In this document: in pieces, positions 9,700 through 20,275 of the stretch
Position numbering within the stretch: position 1 is the first letter of the stretch
Layout: every line of letters starts with the position of its first letter
Assembly (NCBI RefSeq): GCF_014698835.1
Contig: NZ_JACJTU010000013.1
Span: forward strand, 62,001 to 126,000
Direction: 5' to 3'
Source: Nostoc paludosum FACHB-159
GTDB taxonomy: Bacteria > Cyanobacteriota > Cyanobacteriia > Cyanobacteriales > Nostocaceae
DNA length: 64,000 nt
Notes under the pieces: model-generated
The model's database searches: none
What the model was told of the DNA's origin: nothing
What the model saw: the letters and a program-made list of their open reading frames with translations, nothing else
Translations under genes and position numbers: made by a program

Positions 9700-10005
9700 T
9701 TACAGAGAACCGTTAATTTTACCGTTGAATCCATAAACTTGGCGGCTACCAACCACAGGTACTAACGTCACTTCTTTTTCATCGCCGGGTTCAAAACGAA
9801 CTGCGGTACCTGCGGGGATATCGAGACGCATTCCTCGCGCTTCTTCTCTGTCAAAATTTAAGGCTGCGTTAACTTCATAAAAGTGAAAATGTGAACCGAC
9901 TTGTATGGGGCGATCGCCTGTATTTGACACCTGCAATTTAACAGTAGGACGACCAACATTTAGTTCAATATCACCTTCTGGTGTAATAATTTCTCCAGGA
10001 ATCAT
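9700..10005 (-). CDS. ureB: Urease subunit beta
   Basis: This 101-residue protein is the non-catalytic beta subunit of urease. The opening [16 protein letters not shown] and the motif [12 protein letters not shown] near residues 36-47 are diagnostic. UreB packs against UreC and UreA in the (UreABC)3 enzyme. It follows ureA after 10 bp, and DUF1349 follows after 2 bp, all on the minus strand. Length is normal for a separate beta subunit. Confidence 0.97.
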   Translation of the reverse strand: MIPGEIITPEGDIELNVGRPTVKLQVSNTGDRPIQVGSHFHFYEVNAALNFDREEARGMRLDIPAGTAVRFEPGDEKEVTLVPVVGSRQVYGFNGKINGSL

Positions 10006-10015
10006 ATTTAAAAAA

Positions 10016-10318
10016 TTAACGAATTGGATTATGTACTGTAACTAACTTTGTGCCATCAGGAAAAGTTGCTTCTACCTGCACTTCATGTACCATTTCTGGT
10101 ATTCCTTGCATCACCTCATCTCGTGTTAATAGAGTTGTGCCATAACTCATTAATTCAGCTACAGTTTGCCCATCTCTTGCACCTTCTAAAATAGCAGCAG
10201 AAATATAGGCAACTGCTTCGGGATAATTGAGTTTCAAACCTCTTTCTTTACGTCTTTCTGCTAATAAAGCAGCAGTAAAAATCAATAACTTATCTTTTTC
10301 CTGCGGCGTAAGTTGCAT
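10016..10318 (-). CDS. ureA: Urease subunit gamma
   Basis: This 100-residue protein is the gamma subunit of urease. It opens [20 protein letters not shown], and [20 protein letters not shown] is the standard family block. It ends with the usual [10 protein letters not shown]-type tail. It lies 39 bp after ureD and 10 bp before ureB. The ureD-ureA spacer is built of the GTTCTCTGTGCCTCTGCGG interspersed repeat, so repeats entered this operon at more than one point. Confidence 0.97.
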   Translation of the reverse strand: MQLTPQEKDKLLIFTAALLAERRKERGLKLNYPEAVAYISAAILEGARDGQTVAELMSYGTTLLTRDEVMQGIPEMVHEVQVEATFPDGTKLVTVHNPIR

Positions 10319-10357
10319 TCTTCTCTCCTCTGTGTTCTCTGTGCCTCTGCGGTTAGT

Positions 10358-11197
10358 TTAAACCTGCCACACCCTTGGTATACACTTACCACGATTCAAA
10401 AAACAAACTCGTAGCAACTGCCAAACTTCAATAAACCAGTTTCTCACCTCAGATGTAGAATCACCGCGATATCGACACAATAATCCATGTTGTAATCGGC
10501 TAACACCTATTTCACCAACACCATTAGCTAAAATTCGGATTTTTTCGATTATTTCTGGTGAAACTGCATCGCCAAGCCAAACTAGACTACCTGTGATTGG
10601 TTTTCCCGCCAAGCCGTGGGGACTGTGAAAAACTTCTTCGCTAGCTGGTAACCATTGCCGATCTATCCACAAGGGAACGCCTTGTTGCCAAATTTCAGTA
10701 TGCGATCGCCATTCTCCCTGCAAGAATTTCTCTCCTCTAGCACTGCGGCCAAAGCGGGTAATTTCCCAGCCTAAAAAGCTAGCCCCGGTTGCTAATTCTA
10801 CCTGTAAATCTTGCTGATAAATCCCACTGTTAAATAAAATTGTTTCTTGCGGTAACCATTCTAAACAAGCACCAGCGTCAACTTGTATCTGGATGTTTTG
10901 TCTGGCTTGTAAGCCATTACTGCGATATATCTTACTAGCTGCTGCTGTAGTGATTAAGGCGTGTGTATGGGGTTGGAGGTGGATATGAGAGGATAAGCGA
11001 TCGCCCCCCACAACTCCCCCAGCCGTGTGTAAAATTACGCTATGACAGACTTTTTGCCCTTCTGGATAGAATGGGCGTTGTACCTTCAAAGGTGCTTGCT
11101 GGTGAGTGTAAATTAATTCGGTTGTGTTTTGGCGATCGGCGTAAACTAAATTCAGTTTGCCATGCCAACCTTCTGTAATTTGTGAGTTGGAAGTCAT
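10358..11197 (-). CDS. ureD: Urease accessory protein UreD
   Basis: This 279-residue protein is UreD (UreH), the scaffold that binds apo-urease and recruits UreF and UreG for nickel insertion. The family blocks HTAGGVVGGDRL near residue 52 and TTAAASKIYRS near residue 83 are visible, with the LEWLPQETILF segment around 113. Length is normal. The stop codon of an upstream methyltransferase directly abuts the UreD start, so the two are translationally close. ureD leads the urease genes, with ureA 39 bp downstream. Confidence 0.95.
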   Translation of the reverse strand: MTSNSQITEGWHGKLNLVYADRQNTTELIYTHQQAPLKVQRPFYPEGQKVCHSVILHTAGGVVGGDRLSSHIHLQPHTHALITTAAASKIYRSNGLQARQNIQIQVDAGACLEWLPQETILFNSGIYQQDLQVELATGASFLGWEITRFGRSARGEKFLQGEWRSHTEIWQQGVPLWIDRQWLPASEEVFHSPHGLAGKPITGSLVWLGDAVSPEIIEKIRILANGVGEIGVSRLQHGLLCRYRGDSTSEVRNWFIEVWQLLRVCFLNRGKCIPRVWQV

Positions 11198-11980
11198 TTA
11201 ATTAATTGCTTCGGCAAGGTGTACGCTAGTCCGATATACCAAGTACACAAAACCATTTTCATCACAAAAACGCTGATATAATTCTTGAAAATTATTAATA
11301 AATTTGTTGTCTGCTAAAGCTTCATTTGGTAGGTAAGAAACACTTTTTGCTCGTCCAATAAGTCCAGTTAAATCTAACTGTTGCCTATAAGTAAAAGTGT
11401 ATTCACCGATGTTGATAAAATGAGGAGTTGCTAATAGTGGCTCTACTGACTGCATCCTTGATTCTGCTGGATGATTGTTAGATGCTTCACGAACTATTCG
11501 ACTATATTCTGCGGTTAAAGTATCTTCTTTATCGCGGTTATTCCACACTACCGCTAACCGTCCTGATGGTTTTAATATTCGGTGAAATTCTAATAAAGTT
11601 GGTTCTGGATTAAACCAATGGAAAGCTTGAAAACAAGTAACTAAATCAACAGATTTATCCCCAAGTTTGGTAAATTCTGCGGTTCCATCACGAAACTCTA
11701 CTAAAGGGTGTGGTTCGGCGGCTTCTCTCATCGCCGCATTCGGTTCTATGGCGATGACATTAACTCCACGTTCAGCTAATAGTCTGGAACTAATTCCTGT
11801 ACCCGCACCAATATCTGCTGCGAAAATTTGTGATTTTTTATCTAATCCTTCCAAAATAATATGAATTACATCTGTGGGATAGCTTGGACGGTATTTTACA
11901 TAATCTTCTGCTCTATCGGAAAATCTTTTGAGTGGGTTTAGGGTATGTAAGGGAGTTGTTTCAGAATGACTTTGGCTCAT
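11198..11980 (-). CDS. Class I SAM-dependent methyltransferase
   Basis: This protein has the class I methyltransferase fold. The SAM-binding motif AADIGAGTGISSRLLAE lies in the first third. An acidic IAIEPN end of strand two follows, then DLVTCFQAFHWFNPE, typical of the methyltransferase-11/UbiE-like group. A TTG start further up at 12019 is possible, but ATG at 11980 (MSQSHSETT) gives the usual N-terminus ahead of the FSDRAEDYVKYRPSYP block. That block is common to uncharacterised methyltransferases of about 260 residues. The stop codon touches the ureD start, so it appears to be the first gene of the urease transcript. The substrate is unknown. Confidence 0.85.
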   Translation of the reverse strand: MSQSHSETTPLHTLNPLKRFSDRAEDYVKYRPSYPTDVIHIILEGLDKKSQIFAADIGAGTGISSRLLAERGVNVIAIEPNAAMREAAEPHPLVEFRDGTAEFTKLGDKSVDLVTCFQAFHWFNPEPTLLEFHRILKPSGRLAVVWNNRDKEDTLTAEYSRIVREASNNHPAESRMQSVEPLLATPHFINIGEYTFTYRQQLDLTGLIGRAKSVSYLPNEALADNKFINNFQELYQRFCDENGFVYLVYRTSVHLAEAIN

Positions 11981-12054
11981 AGATTTGTAGACAAAAGAAT
12001 AAAAGTGCATTTTTAGCAAGTAATTTTTGTATTTTGCCTTGCACCCCTAACCGG

Positions 12055-12366
12055 ATGTCAATTGGTGGATTAAGATTAATCCTAAGACATATTAACAAAT
12101 TTAATAATGAAAATGGGCATAACTTAAAATCTTTAGTAACTTTAATCTCTAGATTCAATGTATCTAGAGCTAATGAAAATCAATTGGTTGAGTTAATTAC
12201 GAATAGCTCTGATTTTCCATCAGTTTTTAGAACTAAAATTGCTGAAAGAGCACAATTAGCTAAAAATTTAGATTTTGGAGAGAAGTTAACATATAAACAA
12301 AAATATGGTGATTTGTATGACTCTCTAAAATATTTCGCTCAAGAAGTGATTCAGAGAGTGAGGTAA
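12055..12366 (+). CDS. Hypothetical protein, possibly a gene remnant
   Basis: An open frame of about 104 residues begins at an ATG at 12055; the frame itself is open from 12034. I do not recognise it. It is helix-rich and charged, with no membrane segment and no clear ribosome binding site. It lies in a spacer between divergently placed neighbours and could be the remains of a longer gene. It may equally be a chance frame. Confidence 0.35.
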   Translation: MSIGGLRLILRHINKFNNENGHNLKSLVTLISRFNVSRANENQLVELITNSSDFPSVFRTKIAERAQLAKNLDFGEKLTYKQKYGDLYDSLKYFAQEVIQRVR

Positions 12367-12455
12367 ATAAATGGACACATGACAAATTACAAACTTATTA
12401 AGAACGAGCACAGAAGTGAATAAAGATACAGCTTTAAAAATAAATCTCGTTTTTA

Positions 12456-13268
12456 TTAATTCCTCTCTTGCTGCTCTACCCAAACTGCCAAATCAGCCAC
12501 TTCCGAAAAATCAAGTAGTTCTTCTGCCAAGTCTTCTAACTGTTCAGCAGATAAATTACGAATCTGCTCAACTAATGATGCATCAATATCACCAAAGCGC
12601 CGTTTAAGTAGGCGACCGATCAATTTAAAGGCTTCTTTCTGAACGATATCTTGATAAATTACAGATTCTTTCATAATATCCTCCCGTAAAAATTGACGAA
12701 CTAAATTCTTGTCAAATCGCAAACCTGCCAGAATTTCCACACAACCTGCAATATTTTGTCGCTCCTCTCTATCTGGAATTGTAGCGACTTGTTCAGCCAC
12801 TTGTGCCAGTAAAGCTGGTGGCGAGTTTGTTCGTGTCAAACTTGCTAGAGGTAACAGTGCAGGATTTTCCAAAAATAGCTCTGAATCTTGTTCCCATAGG
12901 CGAACCACCCGATACTGGTGAATCGTTGTCTGGTCTCGATATTCTTCTGCGAAAGCCACCTCGTTACTAGTTTCCTGCAAAAAGATTAATACCTGAGTTA
13001 CAGGACATCTGTATTGACGTTTTAATCTCACAGAATAATCAAGCATTCGGAAATTCAGCGGTGGGTTAGATTTCGCTAAAGTTTGAAATTCAATATGCAA
13101 AATTTGGTTAGCTGCTTGCAGAAATGTCACAGAATCCGCACGAATTGGTTCAAGCATGAGTTCGGTTTTTAATACTTCAATTTTTTGAACCTCCACCCCC
13201 AGCAACCAACGGACAAAATCAGCAGGGTAATGTTCAGCTAAATATTTGCAAGCGTTATCGTAACTCAC
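12456..13268 (-). CDS. Rpn family nuclease / DUF4351 protein
   Basis: This protein of about 270 residues belongs to the Rpn (recombination-promoting nuclease, PD-(D/E)XK) type with a cyanobacterial DUF4351-like tail. The N-terminal block DFVRWLLG, then EPIRADSVTFLQ and QILHIEFQT, matches the catalytic D...E-x-Q region. The C-terminal part (LLKRRFGDIDASLVEQIRNL) is the DUF4351 repeat. The frame is open to an ATG at 13292, but that codon touches the groEL terminator. A GTG at 13268 has a perfect AAGGAGG five bases upstream, so I take it as the start. The family is linked to mobile DNA and is highly duplicated in cyanobacteria. A fragment of a relative lies at 17843-18022. Confidence 0.85.
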   Translation of the reverse strand: MSYDNACKYLAEHYPADFVRWLLGVEVQKIEVLKTELMLEPIRADSVTFLQAANQILHIEFQTLAKSNPPLNFRMLDYSVRLKRQYRCPVTQVLIFLQETSNEVAFAEEYRDQTTIHQYRVVRLWEQDSELFLENPALLPLASLTRTNSPPALLAQVAEQVATIPDREERQNIAGCVEILAGLRFDKNLVRQFLREDIMKESVIYQDIVQKEAFKLIGRLLKRRFGDIDASLVEQIRNLSAEQLEDLAEELLDFSEVADLAVWVEQQERN

Positions 13269-13292
13269 GTCTTCCTCCTTTCTGCATGACAC

Positions 13293-13332
13293 AAAAAAAT
13301 AGCTGCCTTCGCAAAGGAGGCAGCTATTTTTA
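13293..13332 (-). terminator. Intrinsic terminator of groEL
   Basis: AAAATAGCTGCCT and AGGCAGCTATTTT form a near-perfect stem with a short loop and T-rich flanks. It lies about 22 bp after the groEL stop codon on the minus strand and just ahead of the Rpn gene. Confidence 0.87.
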
Positions 13333-13353
13333 CAAACAGGGGACTATTAAGTA

Positions 13354-14994
<1,641 letters not shown>

Positions 14995-15105
14995 CTAAAT
15001 TCAAGGAGTAAGTCAATTTTTTTGAATTGGGCATTGGGTAAACAGGGCAAACAGGGCATTGGGAAAACTCTTTCCTATTCCCCATTCCCTATTCCCGCCT
15101 CCCTA

Positions 15106-15417
15106 CTAAATAACGACTGCTAAAATATCTTTTTCAGAAAGCAGTACATATTCTTCAGTACCGAGTTTGATGTCAGTACCAGCGTACTTAGAGTACAGAA
15201 CCTTATCACCGACTTTAATTTCCAATTCTTGACGGCTACCGTCGTCATTACGCTTGCCAGGGCCAAGGGCGACTACTTCGCCTACTTGGGGCTTTTCCTT
15301 AGCGGTATCGGGCAAATACAGACCACCTGCGGTCTTTTCCTCGGAGGCGCTCACTTTTACGAAAACGCGATCGCCCAAAGGTTTTACTGTAGAAACAGTT
15401 AGAGATATTGCTGCCAT
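15106..15417 (-). CDS. groS: Co-chaperonin GroES
   Basis: This 103-residue protein is the 10-kDa co-chaperonin that caps GroEL. The family blocks [28 protein letters not shown] and [14 protein letters not shown] are all present. It is the first gene of the groESL operon, with a GGAG-type ribosome binding site. A perfect CIRCE element lies just upstream. Confidence 0.98.
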   Translation of the reverse strand: MAAISLTVSTVKPLGDRVFVKVSASEEKTAGGLYLPDTAKEKPQVGEVVALGPGKRNDDGSRQELEIKVGDKVLYSKYAGTDIKLGTEEYVLLSEKDILAVVI

Positions 15418-15433
15418 ATGATTTTCTCCAGAG

Positions 15434-15460
15434 TTAGCACTCTCAACTCCTGAGTGCTAA
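15434..15460 (-). promoter_or_regulatory. CIRCE operator upstream of groES
   Basis: The perfect inverted repeat TTAGCACTC, nine bases, GAGTGCTAA is the HrcA-binding CIRCE element. It lies 17 bp upstream of the groES ATG, so the groESL operon should be repressed by HrcA and released by heat. Confidence 0.96.
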
Positions 15461-15488
15461 TCTACCCAAAAGCAGCGTCCAATGGCAA
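15459..15488 (-). promoter_or_regulatory. Probable groESL promoter overlapping CIRCE
   Basis: Read on the minus strand, TTGCCA (15483-15488) and TAGATT (15459-15464) are 18 bp apart. The -10 overlaps the outer end of the CIRCE element, which would let HrcA block the polymerase. Both hexamers are imperfect, so this is a proposal. Confidence 0.45.
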
Positions 15489-15604
15489 GAATTTCTTAAG
15501 TACGGGTTCCCGAACTAGAATCTCTGGGGTGTACTTAAGTATAAATGCTTAATTATTTTTATCCTTCGGGTTCCGTTGCGGAAGCTACGAATATTTTTAT
15601 AGAC

Positions 15605-15712
15605 AATAGGGAATAGGGCATGGGGCATAGGGCATGGGGGATGGGATATAAGCTTGTTTCCTAGTACCTAGTCCCTTATGCCCAATCCCCAATCGTCAAT
15701 CCCCAGTACCCA
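15605..15712. repeat. STRR-like GGGCATGGGG/CCCAATCCCC tract
   Basis: Direct and inverted copies of the GGGAATAGGGCATGGGGCAT family fill the spacer between groES and the ferredoxin gene. Similar tracts occur at about 22925-22985, 23705-23802, 28860-28930, 31670-31830, 34215-34285, 38395-38500 and 47125-47155. Confidence 0.7.
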
Positions 15713-15776
15713 TCTCAGTAAACTTTATTTGCAAAGCTTGGAAATTGTTATAGAACTGTAATCAGGGAGCCGCTCG

Positions 15777-16178
15777 ATGAGTAACAATAAAGTGATCCAG
15801 AAAAGCTATCAAATCCCGAAAACCACCAAGCCTCTTGAACATAAAGCCCTGAGTAATTGTGTGGAAAGTTTAGGAGTGGCAAAAATTCAGCAAAATGTTT
15901 TTATTTGTGCTGACCAAACAAGCCATAACTATTGCTCCAAACCAGCTAGTCTGGAACTTTGGAAGTATTTAAAAAAGCGACTTAAAGAGCTAAAACTCGA
16001 CAAGGCGCAAGCAAGTCATACTATTTGCGTTTTTAAAACTAAAACCAATTGCTTGCAGGTTTGTGGTTCTGGACTCATAATGGTGGTCTATCCTGATGGC
16101 GTCTGATATCGCCAAGCAAACTCGGAAGTTATTGAGCGAATCGTTCAAGAACACTTAATTAGGCATAATGGCGGTTGA
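15777..16178 (+). pseudogene. Thioredoxin-like [2Fe-2S] ferredoxin with in-frame TGA
   Basis: The frame encodes a (2Fe-2S) ferredoxin of the thioredoxin-like type. The four cluster cysteines fit: CADQTSHNYC (residues about 44-53) and CLQVC near residue 93. Translation stops at TGA (16104-16106) directly after VVYPDGV. The same frame continues past it as YRQANSEVIERIVQEHL and on to a second TGA at 16176-16178. That continuation is the normal C-terminus of the family, in which a tryptophan stands where the TGA is (TGG to TGA). The gene is therefore either nonsense-mutated, read through, or affected by a base error. All cluster ligands precede the stop, so a 109-residue product might still bind a cluster. 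Confidence 0.8.
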
Positions 16179-16579
16179 AGAATATGCATTTTTAACCCAT
16201 CTTTTGCCAGAAACTTCCCTAGTTTCTTGTGAACATCTCATAGAGGCTTAACAGCGCAAGGATATGTTATAGCAGTAAGCTTTAAGAAAGTGCGGGTTGG
16301 TTTTGAGGTAGGGTCATCTTTAAGCCAATACTTAACTAGTGAGTCAGAAGGATTATTATTTTATCAGTGTTTTTTACCCCGCCCCTTTCAAAGCGATATA
16401 TAATAGCGCATTATAGATACTACTGCTATACGTATCCTTGCTGGACTTTTGCTATCGAGCTAGTAGTCTATTGAAAGTGCTCGGCATTTTTGAGACTTGA
16501 GACAGCAAAGGCAAGTTAAGTAGGCAAAAGGACAACATCTCAAATAACCCACCATAGAGGATAAATATTCAAGACCTTG
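16179..16579 (+). other. Gap upstream of the response regulator
   Basis: No gene was seen in these 400 bases. The region is of ordinary composition and presumably holds the promoter and leader of the LuxR-type regulator. No firm promoter or operator could be assigned. Confidence 0.4.
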
Positions 16580-17257
16580 ATGGACCGAAGCGCGACAAGT
16601 GCCACTGCTATGAAAGAGCCCAGCATGAAAGATCACAAACGACTTCTATTGATTGATGATGACCCTAACCTCATCTTGCTGGTGAAGGATTACTTAGAAT
16701 TCCGAGGATATGAAGTCATCACCGCCGAAAATGGACGTGAAGCTCTGGAAATTTTAGAGCAAGATGTTCCAGACATGATCATCTGCGATGTGATGATGCC
16801 GGAAATGGACGGATATACTTTTGTGGAACAAGTCCGGCAAAACGAACGCACCAGCTGGATTCCAGTTCTTTTCCTTTCAGCAAAAGGACAAAGTGCAGAC
16901 CGAGTTAAAGGTCTGAACAAAGGTGCTGATGTTTATATGGTCAAGCCTTTTGAACCAGAAGAACTCGTAGCCCAAGTTGAGTCCTCACTGAAACAAACTA
17001 TCCGTTGGAAAGAACACCAAGCAAAAGGAGGCGAAAACGGTTCCCGCATCCAAGTTCCTTTTGATGTCCAGTTGACCCCAACCGAACTGAAAGTAGTCCA
17101 GTTTGTAGCTAGGGGTTTAGCTAACCGAGAAATCGCTGAAGAACTTAACGTTAGTCAGCGTACAGTTGAAAGCCATGTGTCCAATATGTTGGGCAAAACC
17201 AATCTCCACAACCGCACTGAACTAGCGCGGTGGGCGATTGAAAATCAAATGGCATAG
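16580..17257 (+). CDS. LuxR/NarL-type response regulator
   Basis: This 225-residue protein has an N-terminal receiver domain and a C-terminal LuxR helix-turn-helix. In the receiver, the acidic pair sits in LLLIDDDPN, the phosphoacceptor aspartate in IICDVMMPEMDGY is about residue 70, and the conserved lysine lies in YMVKPFEPEE. The DNA-binding domain (residues about 158-222) holds LTPTELKVVQFVARG, NREIAEELNVSQRTVESHVS and NMLGKTNLHNRTEL. It resembles the cyanobacterial and plastid Ycf29-type regulators. No histidine kinase lies nearby, so its partner is unknown. The frame opens at a TTG one codon earlier; ATG at 16580 is preferred, with further in-frame ATGs downstream. Confidence 0.92.
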   Translation: MDRSATSATAMKEPSMKDHKRLLLIDDDPNLILLVKDYLEFRGYEVITAENGREALEILEQDVPDMIICDVMMPEMDGYTFVEQVRQNERTSWIPVLFLSAKGQSADRVKGLNKGADVYMVKPFEPEELVAQVESSLKQTIRWKEHQAKGGENGSRIQVPFDVQLTPTELKVVQFVARGLANREIAEELNVSQRTVESHVSNMLGKTNLHNRTELARWAIENQMA

Positions 17258-17313
17258 CCGATTTTAGAATTTGGATTTTGGATTGATGATCTAAAATCCA
17301 AAATCCAAATTCT

Positions 17314-17445
17314 TTACCAACCATCTTCTTCTGGATTGGATTCATGCAAAACTTCTAAATCCAATTCATCTAGGTAATTTAAAGCGCTTTTATTCTGGGA
17401 AGTTGTTCCTCGTAGTTCCAAATCGAAACAGCTATATTCTGGCAT
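17314..17445 (-). CDS. Small acidic hypothetical protein
   Basis: This 43-codon frame begins MPEYSCFDLELRG and ends NPEEDGW. It is strongly acidic with no membrane segment. A weak AAGG lies upstream of the ATG. Its stop codon sits at the edge of an AATCCAAAATCC repeat. I do not recognise it; it may be a genuine small gene. Confidence 0.35.
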   Translation of the reverse strand: MPEYSCFDLELRGTTSQNKSALNYLDELDLEVLHESNPEEDGW

Positions 17446-17842
17446 ATTTGCCCTTACCTGAGCATCAGTAATAATGACTGTAAAACCATAGTAAAAAATC
17501 AGTCATGAACCTACTGCATATTTATGCAAATCCTTGGGAATGCGAACCGGAATACGAGTTTGGGTGCATCTATTATCTAAAATATTCAGTAATTAGATTT
17601 CACCTGTTTATTTAGAATTGCTATCGGAGCTTCCTCTTCGACTTCTAGGATGAAGTTTTTACTTTGTACAATTTTTTCAATGCTCAATGCAAATCAGAAA
17701 TCTAGATCTGAAAAAGTTGAAGAATTGCTCATAATTTGGTAGTAATGACGTTAATCGTCATTTTACATTGGTTTTAAATAAATTAAATATTAAAAATCCG
17801 TAGGCGCTTAATCATCGTTGAACTTCTACGGATTTATTTTTA
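17446..17842. other. Gap with gene debris
   Basis: No intact gene is visible. On the minus strand near 17518-17585 a short frame encodes RIPVRIPKDLHKYAVGS, which looks like the remains of a small DNA-binding or antitoxin-type protein. A small hairpin (AATGACG/CGTCATT) lies near 17745-17763. Confidence 0.35.
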
Positions 17843-18022
17843 TATGGATTTGAAAACTTCAAAGATGACTTAGTAACTTGGTTACTAGGTTCACCGATTA
17901 AATTAACAGAACTTAGCCCTACTGAATTATCAAGCGAACCAATTCGTGCTGATTCGTTAATCTTATTACAATCTAATGATTTAGTTCTACATAGAACTTA
18001 CGCTCTATTAATCGTAGCGTAG
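17843..18022 (+). pseudogene. Fragment of an Rpn-family nuclease gene
   Basis: The frame encodes DDLVTWLLGSPIKLTELSPT followed by EPIRADSLILLQSNDLVLH. This aligns with DFVRWLLG, EPIRADSVTFLQ and QILHIEFQ of the intact Rpn-type protein at 12456-13268. The start codon is missing. The frame breaks at TAG 18020-18022, just inside a GTAGGCGTAGCCCGCCGCAGG repeat, which replaces the catalytic E-x-Q region and everything after it. Confidence 0.75.
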
Positions 18023-18047
18023 GCGTAGCCCGCCGCAGGCATCGCCT
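18014..18047. repeat. Interspersed GTAGGCGTAGCCCGCCGCAGGC repeat
   Basis: This GC-rich interspersed element is frequent in Nostoc-type genomes. It sits exactly where the Rpn fragment loses similarity to its family. Diverged GC-rich relatives appear near 27285, 47161 and 49420. Confidence 0.65.
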
Positions 18048-18160
18048 TTGTAATGCTGAGTTATGCGAATCCATACATAGCAAGCTTTTTGCCTTTTTCG
18101 ACCCGTCGAACTCACGTTAATTTTAATTAATCGCTTGATAAAATACCTCCCTATACGAAT

Positions 18161-18183
18161 AAAACCCGCATTCGCGGGTTTCA
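18161..18183 (-). terminator. Probable asnS terminator
   Basis: On the minus strand AACCCGC-GAAT-GCGGGTT forms a tight hairpin followed by TTATT. It lies about 75 bp after the asnS stop codon. Confidence 0.7.
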
Positions 18184-18257
18184 AAGTTTTTATTAGCCCA
18201 TCGGACAGACTTAGTTTGTGTAGACGTGATTTCTAATCGCCTGATTTTCAACTCAAA

Positions 18258-19649
18258 CTAAAACTCGGCACTTTGCGGTGTACGCGGGAAGGGAATTACA
18301 TCACGAATATTTGCCATTCCGGTGATGAATTGCACGAGTCGTTCAAAACCCAAACCAAAACCAGCGTGAGGAACGGTACCATAACGACGCAAATCTAGAT
18401 ACCACCATAAATCTTCTGGCTTCATTCCTTGCGCTACTACGCGACGTTCTAGAACTTCTAACCGTTCTTCCCGCTGGGAACCACCAATAATTTCGCCAAT
18501 TTTCGGGGCGAGAATATCCATTGCGCGAACAGTTTTTTCATCGTCGTTCAAGCGCATATAAAAAGCTTTAATTTTCGCTGGATAATCTGTGACGATTACA
18601 GGCTTTTTAAATAATTGTTCAGCCAGGTAACGTTCGTGTTCTGATTGTAAATCTAAGCCCCAGCTTACGGGATATTCAAATTTGACATCGGCTTTTTCTA
18701 AAAGTGCGATCGCTTCTGTGTAAGTTAAGCGTTCAAATTGATTGTTAATAATATTATCGGCTGTTGCCAACACCGAATTATCAATGCGCTGATTGAAAAA
18801 TTCCATGTCTTCTGGGCAAGTTTCCAACACATATTTAAAAATATGTTTGAGAAACGCCTCAGCTAAATCCATATCGCCTTCTAAGTCACAAAAAGCCATT
18901 TCTGGCTCAACCATCCAAAATTCTGCTAAGTGACGCGAAGTATTAGAATTTTCTGCACGGAAGGTAGGGCCAAATGTGTAGACGTTGCTAAACGCCATCG
19001 CCATAATTTCCGCTTCTAACTGCCCGCTAACTGTGAGATATGTAGGTTTAGCAAAAAAGTCTTGGCTATAATCTACGGCTTGATTATCTGTGCGGGGAAT
19101 ATTTTTTAAATCTAAACTAGTAACGCTAAAAAGTTCGCCAGCACCTTCACAATCGCTAGCAGTGATGATGGGTGTGTGTACCCACAAAAAACCTCTTTCT
19201 TGGAAGAATTGGTGAATTGCTGCCGAACAAGCATTTCTCACCCGGAAAACTGCACCAAAAGAATTAGTACGCGATCGCAAATGTCCAATGGTTCGCAGAA
19301 ACTCAAAGGAATGCCGTTTCTTTTGCAGAGGATATGTATCGGGATCGGCTTCTCCGTAAACTTTTACAGATTCTGCTTTCAACTCAATTCGCTGTCCTTT
19401 ACCCAAAGAAGCCACCAACACTCCAGCGACTTCAACAGCAGCGCCGGTATTCAGCTTTTTCAAAATAGCTTCATAATCTGGCAAATCCTGATTGATGACG
19501 GCTTGCAAATTAGCTAGCGATGAGCCGTCATTAACTTCGATAAAAGCAAATCCTTTGGACTCGCGTTTTGTTCTCACCCAGCCTTGAACTAAGAGAGACT
19601 CATCAGGTTGACCACTTCGCAATATTTCTGCAATCCGTCGATTTACCAT
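18258..19649 (-). CDS. asnS: Asparagine--tRNA ligase
   Basis: This 463-residue class II aminoacyl-tRNA synthetase charges tRNA-Asn. The N-terminal OB-fold anticodon-binding domain ([20 protein letters not shown]) is followed by the catalytic core. Motif 2 lies in [20 protein letters not shown] and motif 3 in [15 protein letters not shown]. The [11 protein letters not shown] form and the length separate AsnRS from AspRS. The upstream coiled-coil gene ends 2 bp before the asnS start, so the two share a transcript. Confidence 0.97.
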   Translation of the reverse strand: MVNRRIAEILRSGQPDESLLVQGWVRTKRESKGFAFIEVNDGSSLANLQAVINQDLPDYEAILKKLNTGAAVEVAGVLVASLGKGQRIELKAESVKVYGEADPDTYPLQKKRHSFEFLRTIGHLRSRTNSFGAVFRVRNACSAAIHQFFQERGFLWVHTPIITASDCEGAGELFSVTSLDLKNIPRTDNQAVDYSQDFFAKPTYLTVSGQLEAEIMAMAFSNVYTFGPTFRAENSNTSRHLAEFWMVEPEMAFCDLEGDMDLAEAFLKHIFKYVLETCPEDMEFFNQRIDNSVLATADNIINNQFERLTYTEAIALLEKADVKFEYPVSWGLDLQSEHERYLAEQLFKKPVIVTDYPAKIKAFYMRLNDDEKTVRAMDILAPKIGEIIGGSQREERLEVLERRVVAQGMKPEDLWWYLDLRRYGTVPHAGFGLGFERLVQFITGMANIRDVIPFPRTPQSAEF

Positions 19650-19651
19650 AT

Positions 19652-20014
19652 TTACCCAGCATAAGACTTTAATATCCAGCCTATGATAACGCCCATTCCA
19701 CCAAAGCGGACGACCTGCCAGAAAGGTTTTTTGAGACTACGCCAAGAAAACAACTGGCTTTCTAAGTTTATTTCTAACATTTCCAACTGCTGTTTGATTT
19801 GCCGTAACTCTGCTTTAATTTCTGGTGTTTGGGATTTATGGCTTTTTAATCGCTCCTGACGCTGTTGCAATTGAGCCTTTTGCTGACGATCGCCTTGTAC
19901 TTGATTGTAACGTTCTCTCAAGGATAAGAGCGATCGCTCTACTTCCTCGATTTCTTGTTCCAAATCTGGTTCCGGATTTTCCTCTGGCGGTTGTGATTGT
20001 TGAGACGGCTTCAT
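19652..20014 (-). CDS. Coiled-coil protein with C-terminal membrane helix
   Basis: This 120-residue protein is not one I can name. Residues about 15-90 are an E/Q/R-rich coiled coil. Residues about 100-118 ([20 protein letters not shown]) form one hydrophobic helix that could anchor the C-terminus in a membrane. It ends 2 bp before asnS, and translational coupling is likely. No function in tRNA charging can be inferred. Confidence 0.7.
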   Translation of the reverse strand: MKPSQQSQPPEENPEPDLEQEIEEVERSLLSLRERYNQVQGDRQQKAQLQQRQERLKSHKSQTPEIKAELRQIKQQLEMLEINLESQLFSWRSLKKPFWQVVRFGGMGVIIGWILKSYAG

Positions 20015-20275
20015 TTACAAGTAGTAAACTAAGATTAAAAGTCAATTGTCATTTGTCATTGGTCATTTGTCATTAGTTAATAAACAAAGGACAAATAACT
20101 AAGCACAAAATCTCCGATCGAGTTTGAGGTCATTAAACGCCGCCAAGCCACCAGACTCCTCCACCACAGTTGCTCAACGGTAGTTCCTTTAAGCGGGAGA
20201 AGTCCGCCAACGGGCTGCCTCAAGTTCGTAAGATAAGACAATTGACACGGGATAATTGACAAAGGACTTTATATT

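Noticed and set aside
16104-16106. TGA as a selenocysteine codon
   Set aside because: Family members carry tryptophan here, no SECIS-like hairpin was seen just downstream, and no redox motif surrounds the site.
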